Source of the DNA: Pseudomonas agronomica
GTDB taxonomy: Bacteria; Pseudomonadota; Gammaproteobacteria; Pseudomonadales; Pseudomonadaceae
DNA length: 33,909 nt
Assembly (NCBI RefSeq): GCF_025917275.1
Contig: NZ_JAOSHO010000016.1
Coordinates: forward strand, 1-33,909
Reading direction: 5' to 3'
In this document: positions 24,329 to 33,184 of the stretch, in pieces
Numbering within the stretch: the first letter of the stretch is position 1
How the letters are laid out: every line of letters begins with the position of its first letter
The notes under the pieces: generated by a model
Database searches by the model: none
Told to the model about the DNA's origin: nothing
What the model saw: the letters and a program-made list of their open reading frames with translations, nothing else
Made by a program: the position numbers and the translations under genes

Positions 24329-24353
24329 GGCGGCCTCTTCGCCTGAGGCCGCC
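24329..24353 (+). other. Intercistronic hairpin between tarD and dctA
   Basis: GGCGGCCTC and GAGGCCGCC form a 9-bp stem with a 7-nt loop, without a T-tract. It may tune expression between the two genes or protect the tarD mRNA end rather than stop transcription. Confidence 0.4.
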
Positions 24354-24419
24354 GTTACCAGGCGTCAACCGTTGGCGCCACACCACACGCCCATCACAAC
24401 AATAAAATGAGGTGCTCCC

Positions 24420-25727
24420 GTGGAAATCTCCAAGTCCCGCTGGTACAGCCAGCTCTACGTCCAGGTGCTGATCGGCATCGTGGTCGGTGCCGCAATCGGT
24501 CACTTCGAGCCGCAGTTCGGCGCCAAGCTCCAACCCTTCGCAGATGGCTTTATCAAGCTGATCAAAATGCTCTTGGCCCCCATTATCTTTGGCACGGTGG
24601 TGGTCGGTATCGCCAAGATGGGCAGCATCAAGGAGGTCGGAAGGATTGGCGTCAAGGCGCTGGTCTATTTCGAGATTCTTTCGACCGTCGCCCTGGTCAT
24701 CGGCCTTGTCGTGGTCAACGTTGTAAAACCAGGCGTCGGGATGAACATCAATGTCGATACGCTCGATGGCAGCGCTATCGCCAAGTACAGCCAAGCCGCC
24801 ACGGAGCAGGGTGGCACCGTTGATTTCTTCATGAACATCATCCCGCAAACCTTCATCGGGGCGTTCTCCAATGGCGTCATGCTGCAAGTCATCCTGCTTT
24901 CCGTCTTGATGGGCGTGGCGCTGGTTCAAATGGGTGAGGCCAGCAAGCCGCTGATCAATACCATCGATCTGTTCCTGCAAGGACTGTTCAAAGTTGTTGC
25001 CATGGTCATGCGGCTGGCTCCGATTGGCGCTGGCGCGGGGATGGCGTTCACGATCGGTAAATATGGCATCGGCACGCTGCTGTCCCTCGGCCAATTATTG
25101 ATCGCGCTCTACGTCACCACCCTGGTCTTCATCGTGATCGTGCTGGGCACGGTGGCTCGATGGTCAGGCATGCCCCTGTTGCAGTTTCTCCGTTACTTCA
25201 AGGACGAGATTCTGATCACGCTCGGGACGTGCTCGACCGAGGCCGTGCTGCCGCGAATGATGGTCAAGCTTGAAAAGCTGGGCTGCAAGAAATCGGTGGT
25301 GGGGATGGTGCTGCCGACGGGCTACACCTTCAATGCGGATGGCACCTGCATTTACCTGACCATGGCCGCGATCTTCATTGCCCAGGCAACCAATACGCCA
25401 CTGACGTTCATGGACCAGATGATCCTGTTGGGCGTTTTCCTGCTCACGTCGAAAGGTTCGGCTGGCGTGGCGGGGGCCGGATTCATCACCCTCGCGGCAA
25501 CGCTCACCACCATCCACTCCATTCCGCTGGTAGGCCTTGTCCTGCTCCTGGGCATCGATCGGTTCCTGAACGAAGCGCGAGCCGTGACGAATTTGATCGG
25601 GAACGGTATCGGCACGATCGCCATTGCCAAGTGGGACAATTCTTTCGATGTGGAAGCGTGTGAGCGGGAGATTGCGGCGATGAAAAATGAAAAGGCGGCG
25701 CGTAGGGTGTTGGCTGCGCAGAAGTGA
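24420..25727 (+). CDS. dctA: DctA-family dicarboxylate/H+(Na+) symporter, probably for tartrate
   Basis: Starts at GTG 24420, about 8 bases after GAGGTG. The 435-residue membrane protein has the DctA/DAACS architecture: helical repeats, the serine-rich/TCSTEAVLPRMM re-entrant segment near residue 275, and LPTGYTFNADGTCIYLTMAA. DctA proteins import succinate, malate and fumarate. The position directly behind D-tartrate dehydratase argues for tartrate as a main substrate. A strong terminator shared with the convergent MocR gene follows. Confidence 0.9.
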   Translation: MEISKSRWYSQLYVQVLIGIVVGAAIGHFEPQFGAKLQPFADGFIKLIKMLLAPIIFGTVVVGIAKMGSIKEVGRIGVKALVYFEILSTVALVIGLVVVNVVKPGVGMNINVDTLDGSAIAKYSQAATEQGGTVDFFMNIIPQTFIGAFSNGVMLQVILLSVLMGVALVQMGEASKPLINTIDLFLQGLFKVVAMVMRLAPIGAGAGMAFTIGKYGIGTLLSLGQLLIALYVTTLVFIVIVLGTVARWSGMPLLQFLRYFKDEILITLGTCSTEAVLPRMMVKLEKLGCKKSVVGMVLPTGYTFNADGTCIYLTMAAIFIAQATNTPLTFMDQMILLGVFLLTSKGSAGVAGAGFITLAATLTTIHSIPLVGLVLLLGIDRFLNEARAVTNLIGNGIGTIAIAKWDNSFDVEACEREIAAMKNEKAARRVLAAQK

Positions 25728-25767
25728 GCAGCATCGACTCGCTGGTGGTGCAGGGGGCTTGATTCCT

Positions 25768-25807
25768 TGGATTCCAGGCACAAAAAAAGACGTCCGTGGA
25801 CGTCTTT
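25768..25807 (+). repeat. 40-bp direct repeat, left copy
   Basis: TGGATTCCAGGCAC plus the hairpin sequence through GGACGTCTTT. Identical over 40 bp, same orientation, to 33112-33151. The two copies bracket 7.3 kb. Confidence 0.9.
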
Positions 25808-25811
25808 TTTT
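25782..25811. terminator. Bidirectional terminator between dctA and the MocR gene
   Basis: A perfect 14-bp stem (seven A, GACGTCC / GGACGTC, seven T) with a GT loop. It has U-tracts on both strands, so it can end both convergent genes. Confidence 0.9.
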
Positions 25812-25825
25812 GTTGCGCTGGGCCA

Positions 25826-27322
25826 TTAGATTTTCAGGGCGTTGGCCAGACGTAACATGGCGGCTTCTATTTCATACGCGGTCAGGGAGGAGTAACCCAG
25901 CAGCCAGCCCTGTTGCTTCGGTTCGCCCGCGTACAAGCCGCTGAGGCCGGACAGTTGCACGCCGGCAGTGGCGGCCTGGCGGATGGTTTTTTCCTCGGAC
26001 CATCCGGCTTTCAGCAAGCAGGGGATTTGCAACCCGCCCGGCGGCAGTTCGGCGGTGACCACCGTGCTCAAGTACTTGCCGATGGCGTCGTGCATGATCG
26101 ACCGGCGTCCGGCATACAGCTTGCGCATGGCCCGGACATGCGCGTTGTAATGGCCGTCCTCCATAAAGCGCGCCAGCGTCAGTTGCAGCGTTTGCGGAGT
26201 ATGGCCGTCCATCATGCTGCGCGCATAGGCAAAGGGTTTCACCAGTTCGGAGGGCAGCACCATGTACCCCATGCGCAGTCCGGGGTAGAGGGTTTTGCTG
26301 AACGTGCCGATGTAGAGCGTGCGCTGGTACTTGTCGAGGCCTTGCACGCACGCCGTGGGTTGCCCGTCGTAATGGAACTCGCTGTCGTAGTCATCCTCGA
26401 TGATCCACTTGCCTTTTTGCACCGCCCAATTGATCAACTCAAGACGCCGCTCCAGCGGCAATGTCGCGCCGGTGGGGTATTGGTGAGAGGGCGTGACATA
26501 CACGCAATTGGCGCCGCTGCGGTCGGCGTACAACAGGTCGGTACGGATACCCTGTTCATCGACATCAATGGGCATCACTTTGGTTTCGGCGATTTGGAAG
26601 GCCTTGCGGGCGCCGTAGTAGCCGGGGTTTTCCATCAGTATCGGCTTGCCGGCGTCCACCAGCAATTGCGCGCACAGATACAACGCCTGACGCGTACTGC
26701 TCAAGACCAGTACCTGGTCGGGGGAGCATTTGGCGCCGCGTTCGAGGTTCAGGTAGGTGGCAATCGCTTTGCGCAGGGGCTCAGCCCCTTGTGGATCGCC
26801 ATGCAGCAGCACGCTCGCGCGATAGTCCTTCATGACCTGGCGCTGCAAACGCTCCCAGACATCTGTCGGGAAGCTGCGGGTTTCCGGCAGGCCGGTGGCG
26901 AATGCCTTGTTGACTTGCTGATCGCGCACGCCGCCGGTGTCGAGGATCATCCGCCCGCGTTGGCTGAGTTCTGCGCCCGGTGCGGCGACGCTGCTCCTGA
27001 TTTCCTGAGCCCTGAGGCGTCGGCGGCCAGCACCGCGCAATTCGACGCCCAGCGTGTCGCGCACGTAACTGCCGGCGCCTTCGCGGCGCACGATAAACCC
27101 GTCCCGATGCAACTGCACATAGGCGTTCTCAACGGTATCGCGGGCGCACCCCAGCGATTTGGACAGCACCCGCGTGGCGGGCAGTTTCAAGCCGGGGCCG
27201 AGGGCGCCGTCGAGAATCAGCGCACGCAATGCGCGTTGGATCCGCTGATGCAGATCCAGCAGCTGAAATTCAGCGTCGTTGAGGCGCATCTTCAGGGTTT
27301 CCAGCTCGAAGGTCTTTGCCAT
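25826..27322 (-). CDS. MocR/PdxR-type regulator: GntR HTH fused to an aminotransferase-like domain
   Basis: Start ATG 27322 (MAKTFELETLKMRL). The 498-residue product has a winged HTH at about residues 20-90 (RALILDGALGPGLKLPATRVLSKSLGCARDTVENAYVQLHRDGFI). A class I aminotransferase-like domain follows, with HGDPQGAEPLRKAI, ENPGYYGARKAFQ, DDYDSEFHYDG and FSKTLYPGLRMGY. The Lys of FSKTL is the expected PLP-binding residue and is present. Such regulators sense PLP or an amino-compound adduct of it. It is divergent from the serC remnant/benE operon, which it probably controls. All downstream enzymes use or handle PLP. Confidence 0.9.
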   Translation of the reverse strand: MAKTFELETLKMRLNDAEFQLLDLHQRIQRALRALILDGALGPGLKLPATRVLSKSLGCARDTVENAYVQLHRDGFIVRREGAGSYVRDTLGVELRGAGRRRLRAQEIRSSVAAPGAELSQRGRMILDTGGVRDQQVNKAFATGLPETRSFPTDVWERLQRQVMKDYRASVLLHGDPQGAEPLRKAIATYLNLERGAKCSPDQVLVLSSTRQALYLCAQLLVDAGKPILMENPGYYGARKAFQIAETKVMPIDVDEQGIRTDLLYADRSGANCVYVTPSHQYPTGATLPLERRLELINWAVQKGKWIIEDDYDSEFHYDGQPTACVQGLDKYQRTLYIGTFSKTLYPGLRMGYMVLPSELVKPFAYARSMMDGHTPQTLQLTLARFMEDGHYNAHVRAMRKLYAGRRSIMHDAIGKYLSTVVTAELPPGGLQIPCLLKAGWSEEKTIRQAATAGVQLSGLSGLYAGEPKQQGWLLGYSSLTAYEIEAAMLRLANALKI

Positions 27323-27458
27323 GTGGTCTGCTCTCTTTCCATGAACTGGCAGGTAAAGGCAGGCCAGTTTATCCGTAGGCTCTGGCCCCTCGCTACCCTC
27401 CGCCTTTACCTCGGTGATGACGCGCAGGGCGAGCGTTCTTGAACAGGAGTTACTCAAC

Positions 27459-27716
27459 ATGGCTCGGTCACACAACTTCAGCGCAGGCCCCACCGCGGTG
27501 CCGTTGGACGTTCTCACTCAGGCGCACGAGGAGTTTTTCGATTTTGCCGGCACCGGCATGTCCGTGATGGAAATCAGCCATCGTTCGCAGGTATTCATGG
27601 CGGTGGCCAGTGATGCCGAACGGGACCTGTGCGCCAGCCCCAACAACGCCGTTTCAGTGCCGGCGGTCGAGGCGCTGTGCGATTTCATGAACGCCTTTGC
27701 GCGTGAGCATGGCTGA
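27459..27716 (+). pseudogene. serC: serC-like gene with a large in-frame internal deletion
   Basis: ATG 27459 has a good AGGAG at 27446-27450. The first ~52 codons (NFSAGPTAVPLDVL, GMSVMEISHRS, AERDL) are the N-terminus of phosphoserine aminotransferase. Then the frame jumps without a break into the family's last ~28 residues (NNAVSVPAVEALCDFMNAFAREHG). About 270 central codons, including the PLP lysine, are missing, against ~360 residues for SerC. The 85-codon frame is intact and could still make a small protein, but it cannot be an aminotransferase. It is the first gene on the plus strand facing the MocR regulator. Confidence 0.82.
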
Positions 27717-27839
27717 GCCGACCGCAAAAAGTGGTCTGGTCTGCTGCGTTAAAGCGTAGGGGTAAAACCTGCCATTCAGCCGCTATAAATTACGGCTTAC
27801 CAGCGGCCGGATGCATCGTCCAGCAAGGAGCCAAGACCT

Positions 27840-29093
27840 ATGTCATCTACTCAATCCCTCTCGTCCCTGCGTCTGCGGGACCTGCTGCATCCGGTGGTTG
27901 CCGGGTTGATTTCGGTGATCGTCAATTACGGCGGCACCTTCATCCTGGTGTTTCAGGCCGCCAAGGTCGCAGGGCTCAGTCCTGAGTTGACGGCGTCGTG
28001 GGTCTGGTCTGTGTCGATCGGAGTAGGGGTGACCGGGCTGTTCCTCAGTTGGGTGAGCCGCGAGCCGATCATCACCGCCTGGTCGACACCGGCAGCGGCG
28101 TTTTTGATCGCCGCCTTGGCGACCACACCCTACGCCGAGGCCATTGGGGCGTACATGATTTCGGCTGCAGCGTTCGTGCTGCTGGGCGTATCCGGTTACT
28201 TTGAAAAAGCCGTTCGCCTGATCCCGCCGGGTGTAGCAGCGGGCTTGTTGGGCGGCATCTTGCTGCAGTTCGGCATCGGTGCGTTCGCCAGCATGAGCGT
28301 CGACCCGTTATTGGTTGGGGTGTTGATCGGCGCCTACATCCTGTTCAAGCGCTTGAGTGCGCGCTACGCGGTGGTCGGCATCCTGGTGCTGGGGCTTGGC
28401 TTTCTGCTGATGCAGGGACGCGTGGACTTCACGGGGCTGACGCTGGAGTTTGCGACACCGGTGTTTACCCGCCCGGAGTTCTCGGTCGATGCGTTGTTGA
28501 GCGTGGCGTTGCCGCTGTTTCTGATCACCCTCACTGGGCAATACATGCCGGGAATGCTGGTGCTGCGCAGTGACGGTTTCAACACCAGTGCCAACCCGAT
28601 CCTCAGCGTGACCGGGCTGGGTTCTCTGCTGATGGCGCCGTTCGGTTCCCATGCCTTCAACATCGCGGCCATCACCGCCGCCATCTGCACGGGCAAGGAA
28701 GCGTCGCAAGACCCGTCCAAGCGTTGGATCGCAGGCGTGGCTGCGGGCATTTTCTACATTCTGGTGGGGATCTTCGGCGTGACCCTGGCGGCGGTGTTCA
28801 TGGCCTTCCCGGCGACTTTCATCACCACCCTGGCCGGGTTGGCCCTGTTGGGCACACTCGGCGCGAGCCTGGCCAACGCCATGGCGGACGTGAAATCGCG
28901 GGAAGCGTCGCTGATCACTTTCCTGGCCTGCGCGGCCAATATCACCTTGCTGGGCATCGGCGGTGCGTTCTGGGGCCTGGTCATCGGCCTGGCCGCCTAC
29001 GCCGTGCTCAATGGGCAGTTACCGCGTCGTGAAAAGACTGCAGTCCCACAGGCCGAACCGGTTGCAGTGCCCACCAAGGGAGCGGCCAATTGA
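27840..29093 (+). CDS. benE: BenE-family H+/aromatic-acid symporter
   Basis: This 417-residue, roughly 11-12 helix membrane protein starts at ATG 27840 after AAGGAG (27824-27829). It has BenE-family features: GLISVIVNYGGTFILVFQA, EPIITAWSTPAAAFL, GQYMPGMLVLRSDGF, and GSHAFNIAAITAAICTG. The known member imports benzoate. Here no benzoate-degrading gene is nearby, and all downstream enzymes are PLP-linked. The true substrate may therefore be an amino- or ring-bearing acid handled by them. It overlaps yggS by one base (TGATG), so the two are translationally coupled. Confidence 0.88.
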   Translation: MSSTQSLSSLRLRDLLHPVVAGLISVIVNYGGTFILVFQAAKVAGLSPELTASWVWSVSIGVGVTGLFLSWVSREPIITAWSTPAAAFLIAALATTPYAEAIGAYMISAAAFVLLGVSGYFEKAVRLIPPGVAAGLLGGILLQFGIGAFASMSVDPLLVGVLIGAYILFKRLSARYAVVGILVLGLGFLLMQGRVDFTGLTLEFATPVFTRPEFSVDALLSVALPLFLITLTGQYMPGMLVLRSDGFNTSANPILSVTGLGSLLMAPFGSHAFNIAAITAAICTGKEASQDPSKRWIAGVAAGIFYILVGIFGVTLAAVFMAFPATFITTLAGLALLGTLGASLANAMADVKSREASLITFLACAANITLLGIGGAFWGLVIGLAAYAVLNGQLPRREKTAVPQAEPVAVPTKGAAN

Positions 29094-29938
29094 TGCCTGA
29101 TCAAACCGAAGACCTCAACATCCTGCATGCGCGCCATGGTCGTTACCCACAGGCCGACAGTGTCGAAGACTTTCGCCGCAACCTGGCCGCCGTGCAGCAA
29201 CGCATTGTCGAGGCGTGCCATCGGGTAGGGCGGGACCCGGCCGGTGTGCGCTTGCTGCCGGTCAGCAAAACCTTTGATGAAGCTCATTTGCGTCTGGCCT
29301 ATGCCGCCGGTTGCCGCCTGTTGGGCGAGAACAAGGTGCAGGAAGCACAGCGCAAGTGGAAAGCCATGACCGACCTGCAAGACCTGCAATGGTCGGTGAT
29401 CGGCCATTTGCAGACCAACAAGGCCAAGCAGGTCGCACGCTTCGCCAGTGAGTTCCAGGCCCTGGACAGTCTGCGGGTGGCCGAGGCGCTGGACCGTCGC
29501 CTGCGCATTTTAGATCGGCAGATGGACGTGTTCGTCCAGGTCAATACCTCCGGCGAAGCCAGCAAGTACGGGCTAGCGCCCGATGACGTGGCGGCTTTCC
29601 TGGGGACAATGCCAGCGTTCCCGACACTGCGGGTTCGCGGGTTGATGACGTTGGCGCTGTTCTCCGCCGACGCGGTGCGGGTACGCCCTTGCTTCGTCCG
29701 GCTACGTGAATTGCGCGACCGATTGCGTCATTGCGCCCCTGACGGGGTGTCGCTGCAAGAGCTGTCGATGGGCATGTCGGGTGACTTTGAAATCGCCATT
29801 GAGGAGGGCGCGACCGTGGTCCGCGTCGGGCAGGCGATCTTCGGTGCCCGAGCCATGCCGGATGCGTACTACTGGCCGACCGCTGATGCCCGTCCCCTCA
29901 TTGATGACACGTTGTTGTCGATCACACCCAGCCGTTGA
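29093..29938 (+). CDS. yggS: YggS/PROSC-family PLP-homeostasis protein
   Basis: Start ATG 29093 overlaps the benE stop. The 281-residue protein has VRLLPVSKTF with the PLP lysine, LGENKVQEAQRKW, WSVIGHLQTNKAKQVARF, VFVQVNTSGEASKYGL and ELSMGMSGDFEIAIEEGATVVRVGQAIFG. Members bind PLP without a known reaction and keep free PLP in balance. This copy has an unusual N-terminal extension (ILHARHGRYPQADSVEDF) and a C-terminal tail compared with the ~230-residue housekeeping form. It sits in an operon with PLP enzymes, so it is probably a dedicated second copy. Confidence 0.87.
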   Translation: MPDQTEDLNILHARHGRYPQADSVEDFRRNLAAVQQRIVEACHRVGRDPAGVRLLPVSKTFDEAHLRLAYAAGCRLLGENKVQEAQRKWKAMTDLQDLQWSVIGHLQTNKAKQVARFASEFQALDSLRVAEALDRRLRILDRQMDVFVQVNTSGEASKYGLAPDDVAAFLGTMPAFPTLRVRGLMTLALFSADAVRVRPCFVRLRELRDRLRHCAPDGVSLQELSMGMSGDFEIAIEEGATVVRVGQAIFGARAMPDAYYWPTADARPLIDDTLLSITPSR

Positions 29939-29960
29939 CCCCCTTTACAGGAGGCCCGCA

Positions 29961-31142
29961 ATGTCCGCTGCACCCGCTTACCTCATGCACACCTCAGCCC
30001 GACAACCGGTTTCGTTCAGCCGAGGCCAGGGCGCCTCGTTATGGGACACCAAGGGTGTCGAATACCTGGATGCCATCGCCGGCGTGGCGGTGACGAGCCT
30101 GGGTCATGCCAACCCCGAAATTGCCGCGGCCATCGCCGAACAGGCCACGGTGTTACTGCACACGACCAACATGTTTCGCATCCCATGGCAGGAGCAATTG
30201 GGCGAACGACTGTGCCTGCTATCGGGCATGCAACGGGCGTTTTTCTGCAACTCCGGAGCGGAGGCCAACGAGGCGGCGCTCAAACTGGCCCGCCTGCACG
30301 CCAACGCTCGGCAGGTGACCCAGCCGCAAGTGTTGGTGATGGAGAACAGTTTTCACGGGCGCACCTTGGCCACTCTCGCCGCCACCGGCAACCCCGCCGT
30401 GCATCGCGGCTTCGAGCCCCTGATGCCGGGCTTTGTGCGGGTGCCTTTCGACAACATCGAGGCGATTCGCCAGGTCGCGGCGCAGTCTCCCGATATCGTC
30501 GCGGTGCTCGTCGAGCCGGTGCAGGGTGAGGGGGGCGTGCACGCCGCCTCTGCCTGCTACCTGCAGGCCCTGCGCCAACTGTGTGATGAACACGACTGGC
30601 TGATGATGATCGATGAAGTGCAGACCGGGCTGGGCCGCACCGGTACCTGGTTTGGCTTTGAGCATGCGGGCATCAAGCCGGACGTCATTACCCTGGCCAA
30701 AGCGCTGGGCAACGGTTTCCCCATCGGCGCTTGCCTGGCGCGGGGCAAGGCCGCCGAACTGTTTTCCCCCGGTCACCATGCGTCCACGTTCGGCGGTAAC
30801 CCGCTGGCGTGCCGCGTCGGTTGCACAGTGCTCGACATCATGCAGCGCGATCGCATCCCGCAACGCGCCGCTGCCTCGGGTCGCCGCTTGTTGGCGGCCT
30901 TGAAGCTGGCGCTGGGCAACCATCCTGAGGTGGTGTCCGTTCGCGGCATTGGCTTGATGATCGGCATTGAACTCAATGGCCCGTGCGCCGAACTGGTCGG
31001 CCGGGCCCGTGAAGAACAACGTCTGCTGATCACCGTCACACGGGGCAACACCGTGCGCCTGTTGCCGCCGCTGATCTGCGATGACGCACAGATCGACGAC
31101 ATCGCCGCGCGCATCACGCGCCTGCTGTCATCCGCCGCTTGA
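29961..31142 (+). CDS. Class III PLP aminotransferase, acetylornithine-aminotransferase-like
   Basis: Start ATG 29961 has AGGAGG at 29949-29954; a longer frame from 29706 overlaps yggS and is not used. The 393-residue product follows ArgD family order: [57 protein letters not shown], and [14 protein letters not shown] with the Schiff-base lysine. It ends in the [12 protein letters not shown] region. ArgD-type enzymes use 2-oxoglutarate as acceptor and an omega-amino donor. The exact donor here is unknown, as no other arginine genes are near. It lies 22 bp after yggS and 25 bp before the SHMT gene, clearly one operon. Confidence 0.9.
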   Translation: MSAAPAYLMHTSARQPVSFSRGQGASLWDTKGVEYLDAIAGVAVTSLGHANPEIAAAIAEQATVLLHTTNMFRIPWQEQLGERLCLLSGMQRAFFCNSGAEANEAALKLARLHANARQVTQPQVLVMENSFHGRTLATLAATGNPAVHRGFEPLMPGFVRVPFDNIEAIRQVAAQSPDIVAVLVEPVQGEGGVHAASACYLQALRQLCDEHDWLMMIDEVQTGLGRTGTWFGFEHAGIKPDVITLAKALGNGFPIGACLARGKAAELFSPGHHASTFGGNPLACRVGCTVLDIMQRDRIPQRAAASGRRLLAALKLALGNHPEVVSVRGIGLMIGIELNGPCAELVGRAREEQRLLITVTRGNTVRLLPPLICDDAQIDDIAARITRLLSSAA

Positions 31143-31167
31143 ATTCTTGACCAAGGACATTTTGCAC

Positions 31168-32433
31168 ATGTACGACTCGACGCTGACCCTCGACGCTTTC
31201 GACCCTGAGCTGTATGAATCGATTCACAACGAAGAGCATCGCCAGGAAGACCATATCGAGCTAATCGCCTCGGAAAACTATGCCAGCCCGCTGGTAATGA
31301 AAACCCAGAGCACGGTGCTCACTAACAAGTACGCCGAAGGCTACCCCGGCAAGCGCTATTACAGCGGCTGCGAATACGTCGATGTGGCCGAGCGGCTGGC
31401 CATCAAGCGGGTCAAGGCCCTGTTCGACTGCGACTACGCCAACGTGCAACCCCATGCGGGCGCCCAGGCCAACGCGGCGGTCTTCCTGGCGCTGATCAAC
31501 CCCGGTGATACGGTGATGGGCATGAACCTGGCCCAGGGCGGTCACTTGACCCACGGCAACCCGGCCAACTTTTCGGGGCGTCACTACACCATCGTGCCTT
31601 ACGGACTGGACCCGAAAACCGGCTTTCTCGACTATGACGAGATGGAGCGAATCGCACTGCAGACACGCCCAAAAATGTTGATCGGTGGTTTTTCCGCGTA
31701 TTCGCGGTACAAGGACTGGGCACGCATGCGCAGCATTGCCGACAAGGTTGGGGCTACCTTCTGGGTCGATATGGCCCACGTCGCCGGGCTGGTCGCTGCG
31801 GGCGAATACCCGGACCCGCTTCCCCATGCGCATGTGGTCACCAGCACCACGCACAAAACCCTGCGCGGGCCACGCGGTGGTTTGATTTTGTCCAAGGGAC
31901 AGGATGAAGCCTTCTACAAAAAACTCGATTCCGCTGTGTTTCCCGGCGTGCAGGGCGGGCCACTGATGCACCAGATCGCGGCCAAGGCCGTGGCGTTCAA
32001 GGAAGCGCTTGCGCCGGAGTTCAGCCTCTACCAGACCCAAGTGGTCATCAACGCCCGGGCCATGGCCGGGGTGTTGCAAAAGCGCGGGTACAAAATCGTC
32101 TCGGGCGGCACCGACAACCACATGATGCTGATCGACCTGTCCGACAAGCCCTACACCGGCAAGGAGGCCGACGCGGCCCTGAGCAGTGCCTATATCACCG
32201 CCAACAAAAACTCGGTGCCGAATGACCCGCGCTCACCGTTTGTGACATCCGGCCTTCGTATCGGTACCCCGGCGGTGACCACCCGCGGGTTTAATGTGGA
32301 GGCCTGCGAGCAAGCGGCCGGCTGGTTGTGCGACGTACTGGACGCCCTGGAAAACGGAGGCAGCGACAAGATCGTGCATCACGTGCGCGAACAGGTTGTC
32401 GCACTGTGCCGTCGTTTTCCGGTCTATCGCTGA
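31168..32433 (+). CDS. glyA: Serine hydroxymethyltransferase (possibly a specialised paralogue)
   Basis: ATG 31168; the 421-residue length is normal for SHMT. Motifs present: [32 protein letters not shown], and [14 protein letters not shown] lysine segment [14 protein letters not shown] is followed by VTTRGF near the end. Known reaction: serine + tetrahydrofolate to glycine + 5,10-methylene-THF; SHMT-like enzymes also cleave other beta-hydroxy or alpha-methyl amino acids. A housekeeping glyA usually stands elsewhere, so this one is probably a catabolic paralogue. Last gene of the operon. Confidence 0.9.
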   Translation: MYDSTLTLDAFDPELYESIHNEEHRQEDHIELIASENYASPLVMKTQSTVLTNKYAEGYPGKRYYSGCEYVDVAERLAIKRVKALFDCDYANVQPHAGAQANAAVFLALINPGDTVMGMNLAQGGHLTHGNPANFSGRHYTIVPYGLDPKTGFLDYDEMERIALQTRPKMLIGGFSAYSRYKDWARMRSIADKVGATFWVDMAHVAGLVAAGEYPDPLPHAHVVTSTTHKTLRGPRGGLILSKGQDEAFYKKLDSAVFPGVQGGPLMHQIAAKAVAFKEALAPEFSLYQTQVVINARAMAGVLQKRGYKIVSGGTDNHMMLIDLSDKPYTGKEADAALSSAYITANKNSVPNDPRSPFVTSGLRIGTPAVTTRGFNVEACEQAAGWLCDVLDALENGGSDKIVHHVREQVVALCRRFPVYR

Positions 32434-32439
32434 GTCTGG

Positions 32440-32471
32440 CCCGGCCATTGCCTGATCGGGTGGTGGCCGGG
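32440..32471 (+). terminator. Hairpin after glyA
   Basis: CCCGGCCA and TGGCCGGG form an 8-bp stem with a 16-nt loop directly after the stop codon. It is followed by a moderately T-rich TGTTCAACTGTTTTAAC, so it is a weak terminator candidate. Confidence 0.45.
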
Positions 32472-32689
32472 TGTTCAACTGTTTTAACAGGCGATCCCCT
32501 TGGCCACCCCCTCGCGTAATACGCAGAGCCCATGCGACGGGAATGCGGAGCCTTCCCGCTCGCGTGGGCTTGGCCAAGAAAGCACCAAGAGTGAGGCTTG
32601 CAGCGGCGACAGTCGCCACTTCTGTCCGCCATGCTGCAGGCCAAGTACGACGCGGGTTGTCGCCGTTGTCGCCAAATCAACGATCACTC

Positions 32690-33095
32690 CATCCGGGGCG
32701 TTATTTTCGGTTACCGGCGGCGTCCCGTGAGCGCTTACCGTATCGTCAGCTCGGTTGTAAGCGCTTCGGACTTTATCCTTGTCGACATGTGCCCACGCGG
32801 CTTTGATCAGCTCTGGATCCCAGCCTTGCTCGTTCAGAATGGTGCTGGCCATGGAGCGCATGCCGTGGCTGACCAAGCGGTCCTGGAAGCCCATGCGCTT
32901 CAACGCCATGTGTTCGAACCAGGCGCTGGCTATCTTTTCGAAGATGTGTCCGGTCTCAGCCAGTCTGGCTCTGGCTTGCCATTGCTCATTACGCTGGGCT
33001 TTGGGATCAATGCCTTGAGCAAGTAGCTCTCGCGCCTCGACTGCTTTCTTCCGAGCATTCGCTAATGAGAGGTCGCGAAAGCCCCCACCAGCCAT
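32690..33095 (-). pseudogene. Decayed tyrosine recombinase (P4-type integrase)
   Basis: The minus strand reads FRDLSLANARKKAVEARELL to about 32895, the end of the arm-binding (DUF4102) domain and start of the core. It then jumps to the C-terminal catalytic part (LVSHGMRSMASTILNEQGWD, AWAHVDKDKVRSAYNRAD). Missing are the N-terminal ~65 residues and the whole central core with the first catalytic Arg. The HGMR box, the AHVDKD box and the Tyr segment remain. The frame runs on into non-homologous sequence (to 32484). Such integrases mark one end of a genomic island. This one lies 17 bp from the right 40-bp repeat. Confidence 0.82.
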
Positions 33096-33111
33096 GAACC
33101 CCCGTATTTAC

Positions 33112-33151
33112 TGGATTCCAGGCACAAAAAAAGACGTCCGTGGACGTCTTT
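33112..33151 (+). repeat. 40-bp direct repeat, right copy
   Basis: Identical to 25768-25807. The hairpin arm is shorter here: three T then AGATGATG. On the minus strand the U-tract side (AAAAAAA on plus) is intact, so it can still end a minus-strand transcript such as a tRNA. Confidence 0.9.
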
Positions 33152-33162
33152 AGATGATGAAG

Positions 33163-33184
33163 TGGTGGGCCGGGGTAATTTGAA
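33163..33184 (-). tRNA. tRNA 3'-end-like relic (possible attachment site)
   Basis: On the minus strand the 22 bases read TTCAAAT (T-loop), TACCC, CGGCCC, A, CCA, followed by a short spacer and the terminator hairpin. This is one base short of a proper tRNA 3' end. No 5' half is visible, so this is a relic or att-type fragment, not a gene. The resemblance is suggestive only. Confidence 0.3.

Noticed and set aside
25913..27442. A 509-codon plus-strand frame opposite the MocR gene
   Set aside because: It mirrors codon bias of the real minus-strand gene, which has full HTH and aminotransferase motifs.
29706..29960. N-terminal extension of the class III aminotransferase
   Set aside because: It lies wholly inside yggS in another frame, and a strong AGGAGG precedes ATG 29961.
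31081..31167. N-terminal extension of SHMT
   Set aside because: It overlaps the aminotransferase 3' end; normal SHMT length begins at ATG 31168.
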